The notes under the pieces are model-generated. The model worked only from the letters and a program-made list of their open reading frames with translations. It was not told the origin of the DNA and ran no database searches. This document shows, piece by piece, positions 38,103 to 48,686 of a DNA stretch of 64,000 nucleotides. How positions within the stretch are numbered: position 1 is the first letter of the stretch; the number at the start of each line of letters is the position of its first letter. The position numbers were made by a program, and so were the translations under genes. The stretch comes from Nymphaea colorata. Lineage: Eukaryota > Streptophyta > Magnoliopsida > Nymphaeales > Nymphaeaceae. The stretch spans positions 17,624,040-17,688,039 of the forward strand of contig NC_045145.1 of assembly GCF_008831285.2 (NCBI RefSeq), read 5' to 3'.

Positions 38103-39589
38103 ATGGGTGCCGAGGAGGAAGGAAGCGCGGAAGAGGGCAGAAGGGAGACAGGCCCTCAGCCTACCATTACCCAAGCTCAATTTCTGTCGTGGAAGCGCCG
38201 AAAGGTTCTCTCTCTCTCTCTCTCTCTCTCTCTTCTTGTTACCCCTTAATTCTGTGGCAGAGGGTTTCTGTTAATTTTTTTTGGCATCCAATTATTTGGT
38301 TCGAGGATGAGATTTTTATGTTATGCATTCTGTAGACGGTAAACGATGAAACCTTACTTCTCACCTTTCGCATTTGAATCATCGAGTTATTGGCAGTCCT
38401 TAGGCGTCAGCTTCTGAAGCCCCATCTTAATCGTCCAGAACAATAATAGCGAAAATTGTAGCCAGAAAAATGTTGGTCTGCCTAGCTCCGTCTTAAATGA
38501 CCCAATCCTTCTATCTCTGTCAAACTAATTTTTGGTGATTGATCTTGGCCGTGTGGGTTGAGGGGATATTTGTGAAACCATGATCCTCGTCCTTGCTTAA
38601 TGCCCAAAATTTTATCACATGGTTGGCATAAACATTCCTAGAGGGAACTCCTGGACCAGCCAAAATTGTGCAAAGTTTAGAATGCAACCGTCTCATGGCA
38701 AATGATGGGAAAAAAACATCCACTTTTGTTTTCTGAAAATCCTGTTTCGCTTAAACATGCTGTAATATTAGAGCTGTTGCAACTTGCAAGAGACACCTAA
38801 GTACTTTTTTTTTGCTATTGTTGTTGGTCTTTCCATGCCTTCTAACTGCCTTTTCGAAGCTCTTGCTTTGTTTTTGCAGTGTCCGAAATAGTACATGTAT
38901 CGCCAGAAGTAACGCTAAATTTCTTTGTTTGGGTGTTTATCAACAATGAATCTTGTGCATCTAGCTCAAATTCAAGTTGTACCTAAGCATAGCTCCTTCT
39001 TTCTCCCTTTATCAACAATGCATCTTGTGCATCTAGCTCAAAGTCAAGTTGTAGCTAAGCGTAGATCCTTCTTTCTCCCTTTATCTTAGTCTTGGTAAAC
39101 TTAGTTGTCAGACCTCCCGTGGAACTCTTATAACGCAGAGGCTCTCTGTGCTTGTCTAGGTGGAGGTTATTGGGTTTCAAGGCCGAAAAACTTCCAGCTG
39201 GTTAATCCGTAGCGGCCCGGTCTCCTATTATGAAGATGGTTTCTCTGTTATCAAAAGAAAGATATACTGGAAGTGAGCCTTGGCCAAAAAAATGATTACG
39301 ACCTGAAATATCACTTACGAGTTATCAAAGCACTAAAAAGTGAGATGGGAGAAGTTCCTAGGTAAAAGGAGGCTCCCCATCTTACGTGTTGAAATCAGTG
39401 GTAGTCCTTTTTCCAGCCCAAATATGGTATTTGTCAACTCGATAGGAAGAGGGGTGCTTGGTGAATTACCTATTGATTTATTAATAGTTATCCAGAATAG
39501 CTAGTGGATTGCTATATTCTTAGAACTTGATGCTCTTCAATTACAGAGGACAGATCTAGTATTAGGAGTAGCCCTACTCCGTAGATTGA

Positions 39590-39625
<36 letters not shown>

Positions 39626-40950
39626 ACGGTAATTTCAAGCTACGTCACACAGGTGTGTGTGTGATGATGTAGGTGCAGATGCGGGTGCAACATGTTTCAA
39701 AAAAACATGGTGTGCAAGTGCAGCAAGAACATATAAAGTTCACAAACCATAAAATTAACAACTAATAAAGTTCACATACTCGAGCCCCACCCACACTCAT
39801 CCTGGCTGCGGCAACATTTTTTTAAGGGTCCATGTTCCTTAGTTTTCAAGCATAGTTGGCAAACCCGGTGATCCAACTCGTGAATCGCGCGAGTAGTTTT
39901 CTTATTGGGTCATGGGTTGAGACTCAAACGATCCACAGCAAGACTCAGCCAAGAGTCATCTGACTCTGTCGAGAATCGGCTCCACACCAAGACTCGGCTG
40001 ACTCAGCTGACTCGGCCGAGTCAGACACAATATGAGTTTTGGCGATATAAAGCTAAATTAATGATAAAACTGACTTTGATTTAGTTTTTTTTTTCTTGAA
40101 TTGGTATGGAATGGCCAAAAAAAGGGAGGAGGGGGCTGAATTGGTTGGTTATATATATATATATATATATATGGGGGTTGGATCATTTGTTTGGGGTTTT
40201 TGCCTTTCCATTAACCTTCAAGCCCAAAACCCCAAACCAGCCTCGTCCTTGCTCTCTCTCTCTCTCTCTTTGATGCCCCAAAGCTGATCGATCGGGGCAT
40301 CTCTGACCTTCCAACACTAGAGAGAACATACTTTTTTATTTTTTACATTTTAATGATTTTATCAAGTATTTAAGCATTGGGTAGTTAATTAGATCTTTTG
40401 GGGAAAAATTAAAAAGAAAGAGAGAGATATAGTATAGTAACTCGATTGTATGTTGATAATCCAATTTTTAGTACTTGACCTGGCTGAGTCATTGAGTCAA
40501 CCTACTGACCTGCTGACTCAGTTGGCTGCCGATCCGAGTCCGATTCCCGCCAACTATGTTTTAAAAATATCAGTTTTGTTAAGTTTCTGGTTTACCAACC
40601 CATTCTGTTAGTGTTCATGTATCAGTTTTGTCAGGTTTCTTGTTTACCAGCCCATTCTCCCATATTTTGCCTATACGGATATGTCCATTCATACACCCAC
40701 GGTAGACATCATTTTTCATTCTTTTCCATATAATTTTAACATTTTAAAGTTAAGATCTTATGCACACTTTTCTTTATTTTTCTTTATTCTTCTCATTTAT
40801 GGCGTGCTGTAGGATGCTGATGCTGCAGCAAAACAAGTTGAAGCTGCCCGTAAGCGTGCAGAAGACATAGCAGCAGGAAGAGTACAAATGAATGGTCGCG
40901 AGCTCTTCCTGCATGAACCTTGGGTGTTTGATGAATCCCGTTTCATTTGA
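38103..40950 (+). CDS. Small protein with ZC3H15/DFRP1-like C-terminal tail
   Basis: Two exons, 38103-38204 and 40813-40950, join in phase 0 to give 79 aa. After an acidic start (MGAEEEGSAEEG) it reads TITQAQFLSWKRRK, then an Ala/Lys-rich helix, then AAGRVQMNGRELFLHEPWVF and a short end. The F-x-x-W-K plus GRELF pattern is that of the C-terminal (DFRP_C) region of ZC3H15/TMA46 proteins, which bind the translation GTPase DRG1. The two CCCH fingers that normally precede it are absent. It may be a real short plant gene or a truncated duplicate. The 2.6-kb intron opens with a CT tract and holds a 72-bp tandem duplication, a foldback element (39851-40558) and a 52-bp duplication. An in-frame ATG at 38052 would add 17 residues. 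Confidence 0.7.
38207..38232. repeat. CT microsatellite at the intron donor
   Basis: A CT run starts two or three bases inside the intron, just after the donor at 38205. A similar placement is seen at 32368 and 47384. Confidence 0.85.
38936..39079. repeat. Tandem duplication, 2 x 72 bp
   Basis: Two 72-bp copies start at 38936 and 39008 and differ at a handful of bases; a third begins for a few bases at 39080. The repeat lies in the intron of the DFRP_C-like gene. Confidence 0.88.
39594..39624. repeat. CT microsatellite
   Basis: About 15 CT units lie inside the intron of the DFRP_C-like gene. Confidence 0.9.
39851..40558. mobile_element. Non-autonomous hAT-like foldback element
   Basis: This 708-bp element starts CATAGTTGGC and ends GCCAACTATG, an exact 10-bp terminal inverted repeat with the CA...TG edges usual for hAT elements. 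The 8 bp outside each end (TTTTCAAG and TTTTAAAA) agree at six positions, fitting an old 8-bp target duplication. The subterminal parts are packed with short GACTCGGC/GACTCAG words in both orientations. A TA tract (40148-40171) and a CT tract lie within. No transposase is seen. It sits inside the intron of the DFRP_C-like gene. Confidence 0.55.
40569..40658. repeat. Tandem duplication, 52-bp period
   Basis: A copy at 40569-40620 is followed by a 38-bp partial copy at 40621-40658 with four differences. It lies just outside the hAT-like element and about 150 bp before exon 2. Confidence 0.75.
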
Positions 40951-42247
40951 CTTGGTCAGACATAAATGTCATAGCGACGTTATTATGTAGCTGCTTCTGC
41001 GTCAAAATAGAATTAACGTTGAGAGCTTGAATATGTTACCGTTGATTTTTTATGATTTGGTGTTATCAGAATCATTACTTCATAGCTCAATATTTATGCA
41101 CCTTCTCGCAAGTCGTAGCTGATTGGTGAATGGATTATCTCATTTCACTAGCTTGGCTGGAGTGCAGACAAGGTTTCTTGCTGTTGCACTTTGTCAATGT
41201 ACAATATCATAAGGGACCATAGCATATGCCGCCTGGTTGATTTGTGAGATTGGCTTGCTAATATGCTGTGGTTACCAATCAAGAAGTTTGGTGATGTTGA
41301 TCTCAATTCCTGATTATGCAACCTCCTCTAGAGCGTTTCCTTTGCCAAACTCTGCTGCTATATGATATACTTGTTTTAACACTCGCACAAGAAAGTCCCT
41401 GCGTCATATTCATACTTTATCTACTTGTATTAAAAAGATTAGCACTACCTCAATCTCATATTGTTGCATCATTTCTGTGGGACAAGGAGGAAAATACCAT
41501 TATCACAACCAAGTTACAATTACAATATGTTATTGAGAAATGCTGGGTTGGGTTCTTATGCATCTCAATTCTTATACATAAAAATTGTCGTGGTTGAACA
41601 ATTCGCTTATGCATAAAGTCCTCATAATCATAGTTAGATGTGAAAATTAATTCTTGTACTTTTACTTCATCTAAGCCGTTGTTTCAAATGTTCTTTAGAC
41701 AATCCAGCCCGAAAGGAGGAAAATCATCTGGAGATAATTAAAACAACGAGAAAAGATACGAATGCAGAGGTCACACCACGATGTGACGGTGCGTCATACA
41801 GACAACTTACAACATGAATCGGAAAGCAGAACACTCCATTACCATGCAGAGAATTCTGAAACACAATGGGCCTGAAAGGTAACATCATGGAATTCCGATT
41901 GGAATGGTCGTTCCTTAATTCAAGACTGAGAAAGTGACCACCTAAAGTTCATCTATCCAACGCCTACCCCCAGCAGTTAACCATAAGTAAAAAAAACAGC
42001 AGAAACTCCATCAAATCATGGGAGCTCATTTAGAAAGAGCTGTATCCCAGAAGAACAAAATGCCAAATTCTGGGCGACCACAAATAAACAATTATCCCTA
42101 AACCAAAAAACCCAAAGAAGAACAAAAAGAGGAAAAGGGTACAACCCCTTAGCCATGTGGCCAGATATGCACAGAAACAAAAATCTATTGGTGGTATGAC
42201 ATTTCCCGCTGTACCAACTACAAATGGTGGATCGGTCTAATTTGTGA
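40951..42247. other. Intergenic between two converging genes
   Basis: This probably holds the 3' UTRs of the DFRP_C-like gene (plus) and of the MUB gene (minus). No other gene is seen. Confidence 0.45.
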
Positions 42248-43280
42248 TTATAGAATGGAGCAGGAACATCTATTCTTTTGGAAGTCAGCACGTGGCTTCT
42301 CTGCATTCAAAGCAGCACATGCACATTAGTATTGGTATTGCAGTTCTATTTCTAATTGCTTATTGCTGTTCCAAAGAAAGTATTTATACAAGTTAAGCAA
42401 ACAATGTAAATATACTCAGTCAGATGAATTCCTAAAGCCTGAATACGTTACATGTCTCAACAATGTCTAGTGTTTTATCGCGAGTATCTCCTAACAAAGG
42501 AATGACCATAAAAGGATAATCAGATTAATTAAGGACTTAAAGGATAACATAAGTTCCCGGCTCCTAAAAGTTTCCTCTACCTAGATCTACATACATGCAG
42601 GCTTCCTGACTATCAAAATTCTATTTCTGCATTCTTATTTATGGAAGGCTACAGGAGCAAACCACCACAGAGAATTATAATGCCCTTAGTCTAGACAGGC
42701 TATTCCACAAATCAATCTTCCTTACTGTCAAGTTTTATTTTATGTGTTCATAGAAGCCTGATAGGACAAACCACCACTAACATCAATCGTAATGCCCTTA
42801 GGATAGAGAGGCCATTCCACAGCACAATCTTGCGGTATCGACCTTGTTTCTAGGATATGCATCTTCACCAGAGAACAGAAGTCCAGCATGCCAACTAGAA
42901 AAACAAGCATGTCCATTCACTGAAACCCATTTAACCGGCAAATACTCATTAAGCCATTCAGATACAAACTACAAAGAATGCTCTCTTCATTTAAGTACCT
43001 ACCTCTCCTCATTTAAGCTTTGTCTAAAGGAATAGCAATCAATCAAAAAGCCATATCAGTGCCGCTGCTTCTTTTATGTAGAAAATAATGTGTTTTGATT
43101 TAATATGTTAATTGTTACATACCCTTTTATAAAGTTACACACAAGATTCTTAAAAGACGAGTACTCACATTAACAAGCCTGAGACTTCTTGAGCCTGGAC
43201 AGAAATGTATGCACAATAAATAAATAAATTCTATTGGAGTCAACTAGGTATTTGCTGCCAATTTGAGCATTTTACCAGAA

Positions 43281-43344
<64 letters not shown>

Positions 43345-43508
43345 CATGACAATAACATAAATGATTAGCATTAAATACCAATAAATAATTTCGCTTGGAG
43401 TCAACTATGAATTTCCTGCCAGTCTGGGCATTTTACCAGAAGTATCTATTGTTATCAATCTACCCTGTGTGATTCCTGCTGAAGCACATACTTGGGTGGG
43501 TGCAGACC

Positions 43509-43543
<35 letters not shown>

Positions 43544-45923
43544 AGAGCATGACAATAACATAAATTATTAGCATTAAATACTCGGTGATGCAGTTAGAGA
43601 CACCATTACAATATCACAAAAGATTAGCAGCATATCACCGACAATGGATGTAAGCAATATTGAAATTGCAATACACTGAGATTTTTGTCAACATTACCAT
43701 TATTCCTGTCAAATGCAGGAGGCCTCACAACAACATGCATGGTGATGATTCCACCGGGAAGCTCTCCAACAGGTACCCTGGACTCAGCAAGAGTTTTGTT
43801 GTTCTCCAATATCTTACCCGCATTGATGAGCTTAATGTCATTGATTGATCTCGGGGCGTTGTCCTTATCTATCAAAATTGGATATTTGGAACTAGTAAAT
43901 TCACCATTGTTAATACCTTCTATCTCCAGGAAAAATTGCAGGAAATCGGATCATGATTCTAAAACACAAGATATGACTAGTTTTAAAAATTATTTAGTTC
44001 GAGAAGAAAGTCATTAGACATACAACTTAATCAAACACAGCGAAACATCATAGTGAGTAGATGTATTCCAAGTTTTAATCTGGACAAGAATAAATTGTCA
44101 TATAAAACATTGTCAGTTTAAGCAAGAACTGGAACTTTGTACGACAAACATAGAAAATAATAAAATAAACTGAGCAAGGATTCTTGGTAATCAATGATGA
44201 ACAACCCATTATACCTTGGGCTTGGGCAAAGATATAATCAAGAAAATGGAAGACATCAAATTGATATTGGGAACTCATGTCATTCTTTAGGTGGAGATGG
44301 AAAAGAAAAAGAAAAGAAAAACCTATACTTATTTTGCAATGACATGCCTTTTCATTGTTGACTAAAACAACACCAGAGCTCTCCCTGAATTTCTATCAAT
44401 GTCTTCCAGTTACATCAATCCGTAGATGAGTTTCAACATTGTATTAGAAAAGTTTCCTTCTGTTAGATTCATCATGGATATACCACAGCCTTTGGTGGTA
44501 TAAATAGAATAGAACTAGATTTCCATCATGTCCATGCAGACGGATTTTGCATTTGGTTGAAGAATTCCAACATTATGTTGCAAAAATGCTCTTCTGTGGC
44601 GTAATGGTTTCTCTAAGGTATCCTATGACATATGACCATATACTCACACCAGCATCCTGAGGTGTGAAAGAAATGCTTAAAATAGTTAAATAGGAGGATA
44701 TAAATACTGGATCCTTAAAGGAGAAAAGAGCATGTTGTTGAATGCCCACAAGGAAAGGGAACAATCTCATGATAAAAAAACTGAACACCATTCTTCAAAG
44801 ACAAGGAGCATGCTTGTTTTCCTAGACCAAGAACAAGAAGTCTATTAGATGTGCACCAATACACATGCTATTGGTGGCATCCCTTATCTTGCTGTGCACA
44901 AATTTTTCAATCTCATTCTTTTCTTGATTTCTCTCGTCCCTATCTACCTGCATGATTCACTTCCTACCTTTTTATTTGTCTTTGTAATTCAAGGCAAAAC
45001 AAGGACTTCATATCAAACAATTACGGGCATATTCTCATCCTCTAAAAGGCGCACACATGACTTGTTAGATAAGCTGCTTCAGCCTTAGGTACACAAGTCA
45101 AATTAAAGTGGCACATTATTTTTACAGGTGTGTCCTGGTTTAGATATCCTGCATAATTGTGATGTGTTGAGCATGATTCTAGTGGGCAGAATTGTATGGC
45201 GAACAGTAGGAAGCTGGAATTGCAGGCCAGGGAAAATACCTCCAATTCTAAGTACCTCATTTTGATGGCTTGAGCATAAAACTAGTAATTCAAAGTTTCA
45301 AACAGCAAAATCATAAAAACCAAAAAGAACAGAATCACCATAAACTTAGCACTTAGCAGTCAACTACTTTTATCGCCAAGCAGGTAGAAGGCAACGACTT
45401 CCAACAACTGAATCAACAGACTCGAAACATATTGGTCTTAGTTCGTTGCTCTATTTTATGTCAACTAACTTCTCATTAATGAAGAAATGGCAGACGGAGG
45501 AAGAACACTATTGGCCTTTTCCGGAGTTTTACAATATAACAGAGGAGTCCAGAATTGAGCATTACACCAGAGATCGATATCATTTTGATGAACCAGAATG
45601 CACGAAAACGAATATTGCTGTAACCATTTTAAGCTCAGATGTACAACATATGATAATATCTGATCGAAAAATTTACGGCAACCTCAAATTTTAGAACTGA
45701 AAACAGATGCAAGAATACGGTTCAACGAACTAAAAAAGGTACAAAAACCAACCAAAATATTATGAAAAACAAAGAGGATAATGAAACATCTACCCTGCGG
45801 CCATCTAGTAAGAATGATCTCTTTAAGAGAACCAATTGTTGTGGCAGGGGAATACTTGTTAGGACCGATGTCTGTGCCATCATATAGCCTGAATTTGAGC
45901 TCAACCGATTCTTCACCTGCCAT
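42248..45923 (-). CDS. Membrane-anchored ubiquitin-fold protein (MUB)
   Basis: Three exons read on the minus strand, 45794-45923, 43677-43868 and 42248-42300, give 124 aa with consistent phases. The ubiquitin fold starts MAGEESVELKFRLYDGTDIG, continues WPQDKDNAPRSINDIKL, then KILENNKTLAESRVPV and GGIITMHVVV. The last exon adds KPRADFQKNRCSCSIL: a CaaX box (CSIL) with a second Cys two residues before it. MUBs are prenylated and held at the plasma membrane, where they bind group VI E2 enzymes. A final Leu favours geranylgeranylation, and the upstream Cys may be acylated. Wording is closest to my memory of AtMUB5/6. The boundary of exons 2 and 3 could instead lie 2 nt further, changing one residue (LK to LS). 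Both introns are long; intron 2 holds tandem duplications and microsatellites. Confidence 0.92.
42627..42835. repeat. Diverged tandem duplication, period about 105 bp
   Basis: The order CAAACCACCAC, TAATGCCCTTAG, AGGC(C)ATTCCACA, CAATCTT occurs twice, near 42657-42718 and 42767-42830, with many differences between copies. It lies in MUB intron 2 and is older than the other duplications in the window. Confidence 0.6.
43222..43581. repeat. Tandem duplication with expanding microsatellites
   Basis: Copy A (about 43222-43379) and copy B (about 43380-43581) share TTGGAGTCAACTA, CATTTTACCAGAAGTAT and GAGCATGACAATAACATAAA. In copy A the middle is a TA run followed by a GA run; in copy B it is unrelated sequence, then a GT run and a GA run. 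The two copies diverged mainly through their simple repeats. They lie in MUB intron 2. Confidence 0.8.
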
Positions 45924-47003
45924 TAAAGATCTTGGAAAAGGAAGCTAACAAAAACCACCATCAAATCTCAATCCCTTCCGGCCCAGAACGAACTAATTTC
46001 CCAAGACACCGATTTGAAGCCATGATTCTCGATATGGGTACTTATCAAAATTTGCTGGTCGATTCCATCCCCTCGACACGGAGCCGATTGAGAGACCAAG
46101 AAAAGTGGGACTCCAAACAGTAGAGAAGGAGAAAAGATCCTATGAACAGTGAATTTTCAGGCCGTCTTCCGCCTCCTCCTGTGATTCAACGTCACAGCCA
46201 CGCCCTCCGATTCGTCCTCCAACCCGTTCGTTCTACTTCTCCTCCTTGGTCGTCGTCCTCTTCTTCCTTCTCTCAAATAATTGTCAATAACAGCCGAAAA
46301 GTTTCCGACACACCAACTTTCGTATTTGATAACCATTTCTATCTAGTATAAAAAGGCGTAATTCGCGACAGCTACCATACTTATGGCATATTTAAGTTTA
46401 GTAGTTGTACATTTTAGGACACACAAGTGACAACTCTTCTCCCTTTCGGGCCGAGAAACTGAGTTCGGACTTGGTGCAGCGCTTTACGTTGATAAGACTC
46501 AAGAGCATAACATCTACAAGAATCTAATTAGTAACCCATTTTTTCTGTGCCGTTGGTGTTAGGCTTTATTTGAGAAGACTCAAGAATTCAATTGGCAACA
46601 CATTTTTTTTATGCCATTAGCTAGACTTGCTACACTATGTCATGAAACATTGAAACATTCACCAAACATTCATGCTACCAAACAACTCCTTAAGGCAATT
46701 CTTTTCATCCTGAAAAAATTACATTCAAAGCCTAAATTCAGCTTCCTTAGCATAAAAAATAGTTTAAAAGGATTATTTTAATGTATCGTTAAGTTCTCTC
46801 ATGTTTTGGGAGAGTTGTTGTTGATCGTTCAAGGAAGTTATCCAAGACAACATGGCCCAAGTGAAATTTATACTTCTATTTTAAAGTGAAATAAAAATAA
46901 AGTCTTGAGAATTTAATTTGCGCAAGTGGATACAATCCAGAACAAGGTAAGTTTTTATCACATGATCGCTTCAACTAAGCCATCGAACCGAAAATTCCCT
47001 GGC
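45924..47003. other. Divergent promoter region of MUB and the SF1-like gene
   Basis: The two genes point away from each other, so this stretch must hold at least the MUB promoter and leader (minus) and the upstream part of the SF1-like promoter (plus). Small open frames here (45932-46351) look like leader DNA. No separate gene is seen. Confidence 0.45.
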
Positions 47004-47383
47004 TATAAAAGCCTGAACCCTGTCAGCTACTTTCTGTTGCACTTTGTTAGCTCCACGTAGGTTTTGAAATAAGTTCTTCAACCCCGAATTATTACGGGAC
47101 AATGTTGTTCTGAATTTCTTAAAGAAGAGAGGACCTTTTTCCTACTTATGGCGATATTTTCCATCTAACGGGATTTCCCCGGGCGAACTCGGTTCCAAAG
47201 CAGGCAAACGATACCCGAGGGAAAGGAAAGCCCCAAACGGCAGGGATAGTGGCGGGGTAGGGGATTAACCAGGAAACGGTAGCAGCATTTTCCTCCCCGC
47301 GCCCAAGAAGTAGTGTGGTAGCGCCTCTCTCCCTCCCTCTCTCTTCCTGTTGTCTTCACTTTCACGTCTTCTACTCCCTTAAG
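47004..47383 (+). promoter_or_regulatory. TATA box and 5'-UTR exon of the SF1-like gene
   Basis: TATAAAA at 47004-47010 is a possible TATA box. The leader ends at a donor, CCCTTAAG|GTAACT, with the intron starting at 47384. The intron would run to 48686, where the acceptor TGACCAG directly abuts the ATG at 48687. The transcription start is inferred. Confidence 0.45.
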
Positions 47384-47385
47384 GT

Positions 47386-47387
<2 letters not shown>

Positions 47388-47428
<41 letters not shown>
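47388..47428. repeat. CT microsatellite just inside the 5'-UTR intron
   Basis: About 19-20 CT units begin four bases into the intron, which starts GTAACTCTCT. Confidence 0.9.
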
Positions 47429-47432
<4 letters not shown>

Positions 47433-47753
47433 TAAACTGCAAGCTCAGTTGGGTTCTGGGTGTGGATGCTCTTCCTCTTCCTGATGTCCGATTTTCATTT
47501 CTTTTAATGATGGCCTGTTCTTGTTCTCTTCTGGTTCTAAAAGGTGGTTAACTTTCGATTTTGGTTTGGGTATGTTGGAGACCGTCGGAACCCTAGCATA
47601 CTGAGTTGGGATTTTTAAAATCGTTCAATTTGGAGGGTGGTTGGAAAGTATCATTTGTTTTCTGAAAGGGCCAAATCAAGTAAGCCAGAAAATCGATGGA
47701 GCGACCATCTTCTGATTCTTTCAGTCTTGTACCATCAATCAGTACAGGGGTTT

Positions 47754-47866
47754 AAGCTTGAAATGTGGTTATATTTCTTTGGGACGTCTCATTAACTACA
47801 AACTGAAGCTTGAAACGAGGTATATTTCTTTGGGTCGTTTCATTAACTACAAACTTAAGCTTGAAT
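47754..47866. repeat. Tandem duplication, 52- and 51-bp copies plus a start of a third
   Basis: Copies start AAGCTTGAA at 47754, 47806 and 47857; the first two run TTTCTTTGGG, then CATTAACTACAAACT. The third is only the first ten bases. It lies in the 5'-UTR intron of the SF1-like gene. Confidence 0.85.
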
Positions 47867-48686
47867 CTTTTAGTGGTTTATCCTTTTGTGTCTTCAGAAA
47901 CGATTCCATCTGTTTATGATCGCCTGCATCCTGTCCTCTCACTGCATAAGAAATTAATGGGAAAAAGCTTATAGATGGACCTTAGGAGCATTTCACGGAT
48001 AATGGATTGTGCGTGGACAAATGCAACTAGGTATCAAACCAATGAAACTAACTGCGTCACTGTTCTTACAAGTGCATTGACATAGTATGGGAGTTAAATG
48101 AAAGGTGCTTGCAATGCACTGTTCTCCAAGTTGGTCAAGTGCCTGGACAAAGAATCTACAATCGAAGTTTGCATTACTTGTCTTGTGTTGTTACCTATCT
48201 AAAGCTGTGAATACATCTATTTGACAAATGAACCATGGATGTGTATGCGAGTATGCCCCATTATGGCTTTTCTCTTCAACCTTTTGTTATGAGTTCACAC
48301 TTCACAGTGATTTAGAAGATCGCCCACAGCTTGTAAGTTTGTGTATCTTCTGCAGTCCAATCCTGTCAACCTGTGTTTGTCTGTTAGCAGGATTCGTCTG
48401 ACCAAATGCGGGATACTTTTAACTCTACAACGCCAATCACTGCCTAAAACTTGAAATTATTGGGTCTTATGCTCACTAGAAAGATAAAAAAGCACATATC
48501 TTATGGTGTAAATGTATAATCTGTTTTGCTTCTGGTTCTTTTCATCATCATCATCGTCTTGTTGTTGTTATTATTATTACTAATTTACTACTACTATTGG
48601 TGTTATTATTATTACCGTTGTTGTTATTGTTGGTTTTGTTGTGCCGTACCTTTTCTTCTGCTCTCATTAATTGATAAAATGACCAG

